Source: Aurantiochytrium sp. KH105
Lineage: Eukaryota > Sar > Bigyra > Thraustochytrida > Thraustochytriidae
NCBI GenBank assembly: GCA_003116975.1
Contig: BGKB01000020.1
Span: 558,001-622,000, forward strand
DNA: 64,000 bases
Direction of reading: 5' to 3'
Shown here: positions 1 to 10,712 of the stretch, piece after piece
Layout of the letters: every line of letters starts with the position of its first letter
Position numbering within the stretch: position 1 is the first letter of the stretch
Made by a program: the position numbers and the translations under genes
Notes under the pieces: generated by a model
What the model saw: the letters and a program-made list of their open reading frames with translations, nothing else
What the model was told of the DNA's origin: nothing
Database searches by the model: none

Positions 1-2813
1 CGACAGTGGAGGAGGTTCTGCTCCGGCAGGCGTTTGAGAGTGGCATCGCTTGGATTGCAAAGGCCCTGGCGCTCACGCCACACCGCACAGAATGGGAAGG
101 CGTGGCCGCCTTGCCAAAGTCGGAAGCAGAAGAGCTCTCGCTTGAGTCGATCAAACATTTGTTGGAGGAGGCGCCGTCGCTCTATGTAGACGTGAGCGAG
201 CTGACAAGCGATCTCGAGGGGACCTTGGACAAGATCAACGAATGGAAGCAGTCTGCTTCCAATCTCATGTCCGCGTACGAGGCGAAACTCGCCGAGGCGT
301 CGCTCTCGTGGACCGCAGCGCATGCAGATAGCAATGGAGACGATGAGACCATGGAGGACGCGGAATCGGCACAGGATGATACTTTGGGCAGAAGCGAGAT
401 GGCGGCGGTGAAGATGGCTCTTGGAATGGACTCGTTGCTCGGACGTGCGAAACGAGAGACGGTGAAAAAACGAGCCTCGAGTGCGGGTTCGGCCAAGCCC
501 GGGAGCGCTGCCGCCGTTGCTGCAGCACGGGCGCAAGAGCAACTGGAGCGCGACGCTGAGCTCGGACTGGTGCCACGTCAGGAAGAAGCCGTCAATTGGG
601 CCAATTTCGAGGCCGGTCTTGATGCCATGGTTGCGTCCAAGTTTCCCGAGCTCGGCTCGATGGATCCGATGACCTCGCAAGATGCAATGCAGCTCTTTGC
701 AGCCCCAACACGCGAAGAAGGCAAAACAACAAACGAGAACACAGACGACAGCAGCGATAGCAGCGATACCTCCTTGAAGATGCTTCCCGATGACTTTGCG
801 ACCATGGCGGCTGACGCTCGCAAGCTGTGCGATCGTCTCGAGAACGAGCCTGTAGCCCAGGTGGCAGAGCGTGAACCTGCTGTACAACAGGCGCGCTGGC
901 TCGCAGAGGCTGGTGACTTTCTCGAGAAAGCAGGCAAGGCCCTTCGGGGTACCACTGAGGCCGATATGGATACTGTGCGCGCCCTCGTCGCTGATGGTGT
1001 GCGACTCAAGGAGGTCCAAATTGATGCAGAGGCCCATCATCTCAAGCCGTATTCGTTCAGCGGCTGCATCGCGCGCGGTACGAAGCGGTTGCAGCGCGTG
1101 GGTCGAAACATTTGTGCGTGGAATCAGGTCACACAGAAACGACTGGGGCAGGCCAAGTCGGCCGCCGGCTTTTTGGCGCTGCGTGTGCTCGTCGCAGAGA
1201 AATTAGAACGTTCACTTTTCCCGACCTCGCCTGTGGAAGCAGAGGTACGCAGTGAACTGGGCAAGCTTGTCTTGTGGGCCAAGACGACGCACGAACGACT
1301 TTCACCTGAGCGAACCGGGCTCGGGAAAGCAGATGAGATCGAGCGGCTTGCAGCTGAAGGCGCAAAACTCAAGGTGAACTTTGCCGAGGTGAAGGAACTT
1401 CGATCCGCGCTGCGACGTGCCACAGCTTGGCTGAAGTCGCTCAAACAATCCGGCATTGAGTCCGGCACGGCGAGCGTGGACCACCTCGTGGAGCTTCTTG
1501 AGCAAAGCGAGGCGATTCCTGTTGACTTGAGCGAGCACACGCGCGTTCTCAAGGATGCCACGCGGCAATACTGTCTGTGTCGTCGCGGGTACACGAACGA
1601 GATGCTGGCGTGCTCCTACTGCGACGAATGGTTTCACATTGGCTGCGTCAATATTTCGCCAACGCATGCCAAACGCTGCGCGCGCTTTTGTTGTCCATTG
1701 TGCTCGGTAAACCGTACCTCACTCGCACAGCTTGGGCTTGCGCGCGCAGCCATTGCCCGCGTGCGCGTATCATGGAATGCGCGAATGGCCCGCATGGCAG
1801 ACGATGGCGGCTCCGGGGCCAAGGATGCCGGACCTGCGACGGAAACTTTGCGCGCGCTCGCCCTCTGGATGGAGCAGGCCGCGCCGCTGGTGGACCACGT
1901 CGTGTCGGCTGGCGAAGGCCCATACGATGCATCGATGAAAACTGCTCTTGCGGGACTTGAAGACGGGCCCGCTGGCGCCAAGCGGTGCGCGGACGTTGCG
2001 CACGTCAAGATGGCGCTCCAATTTCGCCTGTGGTCTGGGGATTCTGTAAGACGATTGCGTGGTCGTCGCGCAGAACTCGAAGACTATGACAAGATTCGTA
2101 GCGCGGCGGCGAGCGCAGTGGATGCTGGTCAGCACGAGTTTTTCAAGTTTGTGTCGGGCGTCTATCGTCGAGCGCAGCTCTGGTCGTCGCGTGCAAATGC
2201 AGCTCTTCATACTCCAGTGGGTCGAATGTCTCAGGAGGACCTTCTCAAGGAGCTTGAGAATATCGCTTCTGCAGCTCAGCATATACCTGTGGACTTGCCC
2301 GAAGAATTGGCGGTCTCCTCGGCGGTCATTGACGAGGCAAACCGCTACTGCTTTTGCCAGGGGCTCAATTTGGGTACGCTCATGGTGTTTTGCGACTCGT
2401 GTCAAAAGTGGTTGCATGCAAAGTGCTGCAAAGTTGACGTCTCAACACCCGAGGAAGCGTACGCTTATTTTCAGTGCCCTACTTGCTGCGAAGCGAAGGG
2501 GGTACCATACGAGGTGCCAAAGGTCAAGTATGAACGAGCGCAAGGAATAACGCCAGAGTCCACGCAGGCAACGAAGCAAGAGTTTGTATCAGCCGATGCA
2601 CCAATTCAAAAGGTAAACGATGCCACAACTGCAGGTGTCGGTCCCACACCGAGCACGGATGGCGCAAGCACGTCCGTACAAAGTCGCGCTCCAAGTGAAG
2701 CTGATGGCTCTGCGAGTAACATACCAACAAGTGCAGCCTCTAACGTGGCCAACAGCAACAACCAATCTGAGTCCGCAAACGTTGAATCAGCGTCTTCATC
2801 AATGGAAGCGTAA
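1..2813 (+). CDS. KDM5/PLU-1-like chromatin protein with two PHD fingers, 5' partial
   Basis: The frame is open through the left edge, so the N-terminus lies outside the window; numbering here is from base 6. Two PHD zinc fingers are visible. The first is near residues 520-566 (CLC, CSYCDEWFHIGC, CCPLC) and the second near 779-825 (CFC, CDSCQKWLHAKC, CPTC). Both show the Cys4-His-Cys3 ligand pattern. Between and before them are long helical, Trp-rich stretches resembling the PLU-1 region that separates PHD fingers in KDM5 lysine demethylases. The last 90 residues are Ser/Thr/Ala-rich and look disordered. Known role of the family: nuclear, reads or demethylates histone H3 lysine 4. No JmjC domain is visible, so demethylase activity would have to lie upstream. 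Another PLU-1/PHD protein without catalysis is possible. Confidence 0.75.
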   Translation, partial: TVEEVLLRQAFESGIAWIAKALALTPHRTEWEGVAALPKSEAEELSLESIKHLLEEAPSLYVDVSELTSDLEGTLDKINEWKQSASNLMSAYEAKLAEASLSWTAAHADSNGDDETMEDAESAQDDTLGRSEMAAVKMALGMDSLLGRAKRETVKKRASSAGSAKPGSAAAVAAARAQEQLERDAELGLVPRQEEAVNWANFEAGLDAMVASKFPELGSMDPMTSQDAMQLFAAPTREEGKTTNENTDDSSDSSDTSLKMLPDDFATMAADARKLCDRLENEPVAQVAEREPAVQQARWLAEAGDFLEKAGKALRGTTEADMDTVRALVADGVRLKEVQIDAEAHHLKPYSFSGCIARGTKRLQRVGRNICAWNQVTQKRLGQAKSAAGFLALRVLVAEKLERSLFPTSPVEAEVRSELGKLVLWAKTTHERLSPERTGLGKADEIERLAAEGAKLKVNFAEVKELRSALRRATAWLKSLKQSGIESGTASVDHLVELLEQSEAIPVDLSEHTRVLKDATRQYCLCRRGYTNEMLACSYCDEWFHIGCVNISPTHAKRCARFCCPLCSVNRTSLAQLGLARAAIARVRVSWNARMARMADDGGSGAKDAGPATETLRALALWMEQAAPLVDHVVSAGEGPYDASMKTALAGLEDGPAGAKRCADVAHVKMALQFRLWSGDSVRRLRGRRAELEDYDKIRSAAASAVDAGQHEFFKFVSGVYRRAQLWSSRANAALHTPVGRMSQEDLLKELENIASAAQHIPVDLPEELAVSSAVIDEANRYCFCQGLNLGTLMVFCDSCQKWLHAKCCKVDVSTPEEAYAYFQCPTCCEAKGVPYEVPKVKYERAQGITPESTQATKQEFVSADAPIQKVNDATTAGVGPTPSTDGASTSVQSRAPSEADGSASNIPTSAASNVANSNNQSESANVESASSSMEA

Positions 2814-3155
2814 ACAGCGTATCAAGGTCGCGTGCATGGGTTGTTATGAAACGAGACGAAACGAAAGAAAATGAAGACTTGCATTCTCAGGTCGAACGAA
2901 GTTGCTCTTGGCCAACGTTTATTTTATATAGCCTAGCGCCTAGCGTGAGCTATGTTATCAATTTTTTTCTCCTCTTTTACGTTTCGAGACAGGCCTAGGC
3001 CGTCAAGAGGTTAAGTGCGAGTAGTTCCTGCGGAAGAAGAGAATGAGTTGAAGGCCATACCAAATATCACTTGAAAAAGAATGAAGACAAGACAAAAAAG
3101 CAAAAGCATAAAATCTTGATGACAGAGAAGAATCGAGACGGGGACACAAAAAAAA
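2814..3155. other. Convergent intergenic region
   Basis: AT-richer spacer between the stop codons of the PHD protein and eIF2B delta. It must hold both 3' ends. I see no gene or repeat in it. Confidence 0.6.
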
Positions 3156-4574
3156 TCAGGGAACCACCACCTCTTCCTTCTCACGAACAATGACTGGCAC
3201 GGAGGTGACGGGGACGAGACCGAACTCTGTGATGAGGGCGGAAATGTGAGCCTGAGGCGTAAGGTCGTAGCGCAGATTTAAGAGCTCGAGGTTCGGGTCC
3301 TCATGCCAGCCGGCCAGGTTGCTCGGCCGACCCTCGACACCATCCCAATCGTCCGCGAGAACAAGAGCGTCGGGGTTCCCAAGCTCGTTGTGCGTAATGC
3401 TGTCGAGCTGGACACGCTCGGAAAACTTGTGCGACTCGCAGCAAACCAGCACCGGCTTGTGCATACTCTTTGCCATCATTGCCACGAGAGCAGTACCAGC
3501 AGGGCCAAGAAGGGTTCCATTGGAAAGCATGGCTGCCGCCCCCAAGATCACCTTGGTAACGGAACCCATCATGTACGAGAGCGATGAAAGTTCAATAAAG
3601 ACGCATGAGATTCCTGCACTGGCCAGGCGTTTGACAAGATCCTCTCCGTCATGTTCTGGACGGCAGCTCACAACAACAACCTCAAAGGGCGTGCCGCGCT
3701 CATGCGCAGCAAGAAGGAGCTTTTCAACGGCGCCAGTCTGCGAGAATGTGAGCACAACGTCGCCCTTGAAGATCTTTGTCAGGCCCACGCGAACGAGCTC
3801 CTCCTGAGCAAGTGTTACATTGGTATGCACGTATGAGTCAATGAGGCCAAGGAGCTGCTCCTTGGCCTCGCTTTCAGACAATTCTGGCGGCAGTGTGCTC
3901 ACGCCGTTCAAAAGGTGCTTGATGGCGTTGTTCATGCTGATGCTCGAGGGTCGGCACTTGTTGAGAAATTGGATCATGGGGTCGAGCCTGCCCGTCAGGT
4001 CGCGCGCCACACTTGCATTCTCGGGGCGCTCGTAATCGGCAATGGTCTCCTTGAAGGCCTGCATCATCGAGGCCATGCGCGTATTGGCGCCACGGAGCTC
4101 GCCATTGGCGAACTTGAGCCCCACCGCGATCACCGCGGGGTGCACATTGTTGTGCTCGCCAAGGTCGAGGCCCATCGTGGCCGAGTTCGTCTCCGCCCTG
4201 AAGGGGGCCAAGTGCGCAAAGGCGCTCGACAGCTTCTGGGGGTTGGCGCCCACGTCAGCTTTGCCTACGTCGCTGGCGTTGGGCCGTGGCGCAGGAGGCC
4301 GGCTCTGCGAGGAGACCGGTCCTGTATTCTTTCCTGCGCCACCGGCTTTGCCTTTTCCAGCTGTGGCGGCCTGCTGTTTGGCGGCCTTTTCGCGCTCCTG
4401 CTTCTCGCGGCGTTCCTTCTTGGACAGCTTGGGCTTGCTTGTGAGCTTATCTTTGTTCTTGGCCTCGAACTCGCGCCTTCGCCGTTCCTTCTCGGCCTTG
4501 CGGAGCTGCTCCTCTGTCAAGCCCTGCTCCTGCGCCGCGTCCGCAGCACCTGCGGCACCTGCCTCGGCGCTCAT
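3156..4574 (-). CDS. EIF2B4: Translation initiation factor eIF2B subunit delta
   Basis: A 472-residue protein. Residues about 10-110 are Lys/Ala/Glu-rich low complexity, usual for the delta subunit. From about residue 150 to the end it has the IF-2B Rossmann-like fold shared by eIF2B alpha, beta and delta. Recognisable stretches are FSQTGAVEKLLLAA, VVVSCRPEHDGEDL, SYMMGSVTKVILGA, LGPAGTALVAMMAK and VLVCCESHKFSERV, followed by the delta-type HNELGNP segment. Known role: regulatory subunit of the cytosolic decameric eIF2B complex, the guanine nucleotide exchange factor for eIF2 that senses eIF2-alpha phosphorylation. The SxxSYMMGxVTKVxLGA stretch and the long basic N-terminus favour delta over alpha or beta. 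No introns. Divergently transcribed from NSUN2. Confidence 0.93.
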   Translation of the reverse strand: MSAEAGAAGAADAAQEQGLTEEQLRKAEKERRRREFEAKNKDKLTSKPKLSKKERREKQEREKAAKQQAATAGKGKAGGAGKNTGPVSSQSRPPAPRPNASDVGKADVGANPQKLSSAFAHLAPFRAETNSATMGLDLGEHNNVHPAVIAVGLKFANGELRGANTRMASMMQAFKETIADYERPENASVARDLTGRLDPMIQFLNKCRPSSISMNNAIKHLLNGVSTLPPELSESEAKEQLLGLIDSYVHTNVTLAQEELVRVGLTKIFKGDVVLTFSQTGAVEKLLLAAHERGTPFEVVVVSCRPEHDGEDLVKRLASAGISCVFIELSSLSYMMGSVTKVILGAAAMLSNGTLLGPAGTALVAMMAKSMHKPVLVCCESHKFSERVQLDSITHNELGNPDALVLADDWDGVEGRPSNLAGWHEDPNLELLNLRYDLTPQAHISALITEFGLVPVTSVPVIVREKEEVVVP

Positions 4575-5452
4575 GGTCGCTCTTGCTGGCGTCGAAGTCG
4601 TCGTCGTCGTCGTCGTCGCGGGTCGCGATGCCCCGAAATACTCTCTCCCGGGCCACGCGCGGCTTGGGAGACCTTGTGCGGACCGCGATCAAAGACGCGG
4701 CAGATCGCGCTGGGGATCCTACAGCTTCTGCGCGTCGCGGGTGGCGCGCGGATCGCTCAGGCCAGGAGACTGTGCGGCGGCCAAGCTTTCTTGGCGCTCT
4801 GCGGCCTTGGGTTTGTTGCACTTGCGCGCGTCGCCGAAAGTCACGTATCGTCGATACAAGTGAGTTTTTGCGTCTATAACTCACTTTCTTTGGACCAACA
4901 CTGTAAACAAACAAACCAGCGTTAGCTTATCTCGATGGTGGAAATTGGCAAATGTGTCGCCAGCTTTTTATCCCAGGTGTGCTAGTAAACTGTACCATGC
5001 AGAACTGTGCATGTCTCGCATTCCATCTTGGCCTCAGACATCATCAACCTTGTATAAGCCTACATTGTTTTGCTGTGTGATTTCCATACGTCTGTCCATT
5101 CGCCCATTCCCTAGATATTTCGTTCAATAAGCTCCACTTCCCTCAGGATACACGACATGGCCTTCTGCATTCGATCCCTTTTCTCCAAAGTAAGGACAAG
5201 CGAATCTGGCGTCACATTCTTCACGCTCGTGCTCTGCAGTCCTCGTGGTCTCCGATGGTCTGCATTCTCCAAAGTGAAGAATAGCGCGAATTCCGCATTT
5301 GCAAGTCGCGCCCACAAGCGGAGAATGCGCGACCCAAGTGCGGCGAAACCAAGGGCCACGGCGGGAGCGGCCATACCGAGATCGAAGAGCTCGCTGCGCG
5401 ACGGTCTTGCGCGCGCGTGGAGGGCACGAGGACGGCGGAGGGCGGCGAGAAG
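4575..5452. promoter_or_regulatory. Divergent promoter region between eIF2B delta and NSUN2
   Basis: About 880 bp between two start codons facing away from each other, so it should hold both promoters. The eIF2B side has a short GTC/GTCGTC run near 4595-4618. No conserved gene is visible; the open frames here are GC-driven overlaps. Confidence 0.55.
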
Positions 5453-8020
5453 ATGGGCAGACACCTCAAGGGCAAGCGCCGCGCCCGGCGCTCTGGCGGC
5501 GGAGCTGGCGGAAACCGCGGCGGCGAGGACGAGGGCGGCGACACCCGCGACAGGAGGCCCAAGGTGTGGCAGGTGAAGGTGACGACGAACCGCGTGCACA
5601 AGGCGTACTATGAGGCGCAAGGCGTCTTCAAAGACGAGGAGGACGAAAAGGCGTTTTATGCCAAGATGAACGAGGTGCTGCCGATCACGATCCGGCTCGA
5701 CGGCTCGAGCCCGTACGTGAAGCAGCTGCGCGAGAAGATCCGCACGGAGCTCTCTGAGGGTCTGCCCATGGAGGTGAGCGAGGAGGAGCAGAAAATGGCT
5801 AATGTGGAGCGCGTGCTCCCGCCCCTGGCGCTTCCGTGGTACCCGAACCAGAACGCGTGGCGCTTTGGCGTGGATCGCCGGACGATGCGCAAGATCAAGT
5901 CGCTGGCAAAACTCAAGGAGTTTCTCATTGCCGAGGAGGACACCGGAAATATCATGCGTCAGGAAGAGGCGTCGATGATCCCGCCCGAATTCCTGGACGT
6001 GAAGCCAGAGCACAATGTGCTTGACATGTGCGCTGCGCCGGGTTCCAAGACGGCACAGCTCCTCGAAGCGCTGCACAAGGAGGATCGTAGCCGTAACTTT
6101 GCGCCGCCGTCAGGCGTGGTCATTGCCAATGACGCAGCGGCCAATCGCACGCACATGCTCATGAACCGTATGCGTGCCATGAACAGTCCGAACCTGATTG
6201 TCACGTGCCACAACGCGCAGACCTTTCCCTCGGTGGAGGGCATCGTCTGCAACCACGATCGCGCGCAGATCAAGGCGTACCGCGCCGAGAACGGTGAAGG
6301 ATTCTTCGACCGTGTCCTGGCGGATGTTCCCTGCACCGGGGACGGCACAATGCGCAAGTCGCCGGACATCTGGCGGACGTGGTCGCCGGCCAGCGGGCTT
6401 GTCCTGCACCCGTTGCAGCTCATGATTGCGCGACGTGGCCTCAAGGTGCTTCGGGTTGGGGGCCTTATGGTTTACTCTACCTGCAGCATTAATCCGATGG
6501 AGGATGAGGCCGTGGTCGCCGAGATCTTGCGCGGTGCGAACGGCGCAGTCGAACTTGTCGACACCACGGGCCAACTTCCGGATCTCGTCCGGCGCGCGGG
6601 CAAGTCGACCTGGAAGGTTGCGATTCCTGAGATTGACCCCACAAAGACTGCAAAACGTAACATCCCTGGACCCGATGAGATCAAGCCTGGTGATGACGTC
6701 GAGGGCGCACCAGAGAATCTCGGCATTCGCCAGTTTGCAACCTTTGAGGAATACGAAGCGTATGCAAAGGACCACCCGCCCTCGAAGGACGTTCCTGCGG
6801 CGGTGAAGTCATGCTGGCCTCCAACGGAGGAGGAAGCGGCCGCATTTCATCTGGACCGCTGCATGCGCATCATGCCGAACGACCAGGATACGGGCGGCTT
6901 CTTTGTTGCGGTCCTCCGCAAGGTCAAGCCCATGCACGAGAGCCAGACGAATGGAGCAGCTGCTGCCGCGCCTGAAGGTCCGAGCGCCGAGGTCGAGGCC
7001 CCGGTCAAAGAGGACGCCGATGCTGCAGCCAAAGAGGACGCCGATGCCGCGGCCAAAGAGGACGATGCTGATGCGCCCAAGGAAGCGACCAAGGAGGCCG
7101 TTGCAGCGGCTCTTGGCGGGACTGATGCTGAGCCGACGCAGCGTGAGGCGCAAAACATGCGTGACGACGATATGATTCGCGTCCCGGACGCTCTCTGGGA
7201 CCCGGTCGTGAACTACTTTGATATTAACTCGGCCTTTGGCGACGCCTCACAGCTCTTTTACCGCGCGGGATCTGGTGAGGCTGGTCTCGGGTCGAAGATG
7301 AACAAGCGGCGGCGTCTGGCCAAGGCGCAGGCTGTGGAGCGTAACGAGAGCAAGCCCAAGAACATTACATTTCTGTCCAAGTCTGCGGCCCAGATTGTCC
7401 ACCGCAACACGCGTCAAAAGCTGCACATTGTCAATGGTGGCATGCTTCTCTTGAAACGAACGGAGAAGCGCAAGTCTGCCGAGGACGCGTATCGCTTCAC
7501 GCAAGGCGCTCTGGAGCTCGTGCTTCCTTACGTCAAGTCGCGCAAGGTAGAAATTACGCTCGAGGACTTTGCTCAGCTCATTCACTTCTCCACGTTCAAG
7601 GTTGAGGCGCCGGAAGCGAAATTGGTCCGTAGCCGGTTCTTTGGTGTTCCCATCAAGGCTCTCTCGCCCCGCCTTCAGGCGCACTTTGCCGAACCTGATA
7701 ACCGCGGCGCTGTGATTGCCGGGCTCACGCCCGAGGATAATGAGCGCTTCCTGGATACTTTTGGCAAGCGCTTTGCTCTGTCGCTTTGGGCAGGGCTCAC
7801 CTTGCATGCGCTTGTGAACAAGGAGGAGCTCCTTGGCATCTACCAGTATTGCATTGGCGCCAAGCTCATGGAGCCCTGCACGCAGGACGTGGAAGCCGTT
7901 CTCGTCGAGCACCTTGCGGAGGAGGCCCGAAACCGGATGGACAAGCCCAACTCGAGGAATGAAAAGGTGGCGGCGGCATCCGAAGAAGCCAAGAGCGCTG
8001 ATGATGTCGAGGCCGAGTAA
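5417..8020 (+). CDS. NSUN2: tRNA/mRNA (cytosine-5) methyltransferase, NSUN2 type
   Basis: NOL1/NOP2/Sun-family RNA m5C methyltransferase. The open frame has a first ATG at 5417, but the ATG at 5453 (MGRHLKGKRR) matches the MGRRARGRR start of animal NSUN2 and is preferred. Visible motifs are the SAM-binding LDMCAAPGSKTAQLLEAL, motif IV ADVPCTGDGTMRKSPDIW (Cys294 from the 5453 start) and motif VI YSTCSINPMEDEAV (Cys344). These two cysteines are the family's release and catalytic pair. The DGTMRKSPDIW signature and the extra C-terminal domain are NSUN2-specific. An acidic Ala/Lys/Glu/Asp repeat (AAKEDAD units) separates the catalytic and C-terminal parts. Family role: methylates tRNA and some mRNAs, mainly in the nucleus. 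Intronless. Confidence 0.94.
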   Translation: MEGTRTAEGGEKMGRHLKGKRRARRSGGGAGGNRGGEDEGGDTRDRRPKVWQVKVTTNRVHKAYYEAQGVFKDEEDEKAFYAKMNEVLPITIRLDGSSPYVKQLREKIRTELSEGLPMEVSEEEQKMANVERVLPPLALPWYPNQNAWRFGVDRRTMRKIKSLAKLKEFLIAEEDTGNIMRQEEASMIPPEFLDVKPEHNVLDMCAAPGSKTAQLLEALHKEDRSRNFAPPSGVVIANDAAANRTHMLMNRMRAMNSPNLIVTCHNAQTFPSVEGIVCNHDRAQIKAYRAENGEGFFDRVLADVPCTGDGTMRKSPDIWRTWSPASGLVLHPLQLMIARRGLKVLRVGGLMVYSTCSINPMEDEAVVAEILRGANGAVELVDTTGQLPDLVRRAGKSTWKVAIPEIDPTKTAKRNIPGPDEIKPGDDVEGAPENLGIRQFATFEEYEAYAKDHPPSKDVPAAVKSCWPPTEEEAAAFHLDRCMRIMPNDQDTGGFFVAVLRKVKPMHESQTNGAAAAAPEGPSAEVEAPVKEDADAAAKEDADAAAKEDDADAPKEATKEAVAAALGGTDAEPTQREAQNMRDDDMIRVPDALWDPVVNYFDINSAFGDASQLFYRAGSGEAGLGSKMNKRRRLAKAQAVERNESKPKNITFLSKSAAQIVHRNTRQKLHIVNGGMLLLKRTEKRKSAEDAYRFTQGALELVLPYVKSRKVEITLEDFAQLIHFSTFKVEAPEAKLVRSRFFGVPIKALSPRLQAHFAEPDNRGAVIAGLTPEDNERFLDTFGKRFALSLWAGLTLHALVNKEELLGIYQYCIGAKLMEPCTQDVEAVLVEHLAEEARNRMDKPNSRNEKVAAASEEAKSADDVEAE

Positions 8021-8053
8021 ATTCATCATTCTAACATCTACAATCTTCAAATC

Positions 8054-8059
8054 AATAAA
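8054..8059 (+). promoter_or_regulatory. Candidate poly(A) signal of NSUN2
   Basis: AATAAA 34 bases past the NSUN2 stop codon, in an AT-rich stretch. Confidence 0.45.
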
Positions 8060-8238
8060 GCCATGCGTTTTCCTCTTGCTGTCTGTTCTTTCTGGATCCT
8101 GTCCTTTGAGCCTTATCAAGAGAAGATTCTACTCACCGAAGAACTGGACATGCAATCAGAAGCTCTTTTGGTAATTATCCATCAACACTAATTTTTGTCC
8201 GTGTTTAATCTTGGGCCGAGGAAAGAAAGTTTTGAAGC

Positions 8239-8785
8239 TTGACAAATACTTTTACCGAGCCTCGAGTCTGTGCTGATGTATGCAAAGTCGGGATCGTGCG
8301 TGCAACAAACGCCACGATTAGGCAATTAAAACCTGCTTGTATACCCCCCTCCAAAATATCACGCGGCTTAGGTAACTTGTCCGCCTTACCACCATCTTTG
8401 TTTACTAGATGGAACGTGGTCAGGTATGAATACTATTATCATGAGACTCGTAGCATTTTAGATGTGACTTTAGTATGGGTACAAAGTTCCAATCTACTCC
8501 CCTTCAGATCGAGTCGTGAAAAAAAATGTGCTCGCGTGTTTCGCACGCCCGCGAGCCTCTGCTTAGCGTCCAATTGATTTTTTAGTCCGCGAGCCTCTGC
8601 TTAGCCTCTAATAGTTTTTTTTGATAGAGGCGCAATAGGGGGACAAGAGGCAGTGAATAAATGCTTGCTTGTTTTTGTGGAAAGAGGAGGATTCGGGGTG
8701 AGCATGGGAGCAAGTCACTGTCAGTCTCGTCTCACTCTAGCTCACCACAACTCGCCTCGTCTCGTCGCTTGCTTCTTGCGCATTC
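8239..8785. repeat. Direct repeat copy A
   Basis: Shares an ordered series of matching blocks with 9416-9972, offset by about 1,177 bases. Anchors present in both are the 12-mer GAGTCTGTGCTG (8264 and 9441), ATGGAACGTGGTCAG, CTTTAGTATGGG, a GAGCCTCTGCTTAGCGTCC block that is itself doubled, and GCGCAATAGGGGGA. Gaps and substitutions are frequent, so the duplication is not recent. No protein family is recognised. Confidence 0.7.
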
Positions 8786-9019
8786 AAGATCGGAGCCAAG
8801 GCGACAGCGACTGTCGCTGTGAGTGATGACGAAGTCGAGCCGGCAAACTTGATTCTGCAGAGCTCTTTTTCAATATGAGATAATAACAACTACCGGAGCA
8901 AACGCTTCTTCGACCAGGTCATAACCATCAGCATAGCGCAGACTTTCCAATGACTCGGCCTGTAGAATTTGCAAATCAATGTGTGAAAACTTTGTCTTTT
9001 CGCATTTGTAATGGTCTAA

Positions 9020-10190
9020 AATACGTAGCGCCGCGACCGCAAATTGCTAGGACCCTTAACATACTACTACTGTAAACTCGCGCGTAATGGTCTAAATGAC
9101 GCCCGACGCGCCGGCCGCCTTACTAAGAACACGCACGGCGCGCCGCAGCACGGTCTGAAGCCGGTCAGTCTATGTGGACCTCCAAAGATCTGGCACTTCG
9201 TTCGTAGACTCACGCTCACTCAGGGTCGGGTATGAATTCCAAGTTTTGAGATCTGTCTGACGGCCAATTTACGATGTGGTGTCCTCAAATTTACAAAGAA
9301 AGAGCATGGGCCGAGGCCTACAAGCCTCTTTTGATTGAAAAGTATTCCTGAACGGCGCAATTCTTGTCCGGGTTAAAGCTTGAGATTGAAAACAGAAACT
9401 TCAATATAAAATTTCAAAAACGAAAAAGGCCAAGGACTGCGAGTCTGTGCTGCTATACAAAGCCGGAGTTGTGCAACGAAAGCCAGAGTTGCACAAGTGG
9501 TTGTGTCTGAAAAATCTGTCTTGTATACCCCCTCTGTTTCGTCGTGAGGCCTGTACCTACCTTTGCTGTTTGCCACTTTTAAGCTTTATAAATGGAACGT
9601 GGTCAGATATGTATACTTTTGTTAAGAGACTCAGAGCATTTCGTAAATAACTTTAGTATGGGGACGAAGTTGCAACCTACTCCCCTTTAGTTCGAGGCGT
9701 GAAAAAATTGCTCGCATGTTTTTTCGCACGCCCGGGAGCCTCTGCTTAGCGTCCAATTGATTTTTTACTCCGCGAGCCTCTGCTTAGCCTCTAATAGTTT
9801 TTTTTGATAGGGGCGCAATAGGGGGAGAAGAGGCAGTCAATCAATGCTTGCTTGTTTCTGTTGTGGAAAGAGGAGGATGGATTCAGGGCGAGTATGGGAG
9901 GGAAACGCTCACTTGGTCTCGTCTTATCCTGACCCACCACGACTCGACTCGCCGCTTATTTCTCGCGCATAGATTCGTCGTGAGGAAAAAAATTGGACAA
10001 AATGGACTAGCCAGTAGGCCTACTCCAGGGGCAGACAAACAAAAACAAAGAAAAAAAAAAAAAGAAAGAGGTCATGGGCATGGGGGTGGGCGTCTCACTC
10101 GTTTAGACCATTTCATTTGGACACTTGATGGGTTTAGTCTATCTAACGCCTAGAACTTCCTATCAAATTGCGGTCGCAGCGCCACGTGCA
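9020..10190. mobile_element. Candidate non-autonomous DNA element with imperfect terminal inverted repeats
   Basis: The left end at about 9024-9096 reads ACGTAGCGCCGCGACCGC, then AAATTGCTAGGA, and ends in TAATGGTCTAA. The right end at about 10105-10190 is the inverted counterpart (TAGACCATT, then CAAATTGCGGTCGCAGCGCC). About 26 of the outer 30 bases match by eye. The interior holds repeat copy B and an A-rich run near 10045. I see no transposase and no clear target-site duplication, so MITE-like is only a possibility. Copy A, at 8.2 kb, lacks the inverted ends. Confidence 0.4.
9416..9972. repeat. Direct repeat copy B
   Basis: Partner of 8239-8785, lying inside the inverted repeats at 9020-10190. 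The GAGCCTCTGCTTAGC block is doubled here too (near 9736 and 9774), so that inner duplication predates the split of the two copies. Confidence 0.7.
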
Positions 10191-10712
10191 AGAGATAGGC
10201 CGTGACATTGCGGTAATTTTTTGTGCAGTTAGCTTTGAAAATTTATCCGTTGAAGACCCGTTTATTCTTTGGTGTGAGCATTGAAGGTCATTGATGAGAC
10301 ATCTGCTTTTGCGATTGGTCTATTTGGGTTTGAAATAGCACATTGGAAGAAATGTTATCAAGGAAGAGTTCAGCAAGACCGATCTGGGCAGCTAAACGCT
10401 TCTGCGGGATCGCACTGCTGCCCGCCTCAGGTGTCAATGCCATGTCAAGCTCAGTTTCACCGTGCCCAGCTGCAAGCCCTGCCATCATCATCATCACGTA
10501 AATACCACAGTCAAACCCGTTTCTTTGAGACTTTGAGCGGTAACATGGCTCCGCCCAATTCTCAGTTTTTGAAGAGTCCCGAAGTAGTTGGCGACAACAA
10601 AGGCTTTGTCTTCTCTCCTCTTCGGATCCGACGCTTATGCTCTTTCAGGCTCTTTGACCTGCCTCAGACCCTGCCACACTCTCCACCTCACGATTTCTTT
10701 GGTTTGAGTTTA

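Noticed and set aside
3915-4925. 336-codon plus-strand frame opposite eIF2B delta
   Set aside because: Antisense to the conserved eIF2B fold and its Lys-rich N-terminus; Leu/Arg/Gly-rich product without motifs.
5111-6076. 321-codon minus-strand frame over the NSUN2 start
   Set aside because: It overlaps the conserved N-terminal half of NSUN2, and the product is His/Leu/Arg-rich shadow sequence.
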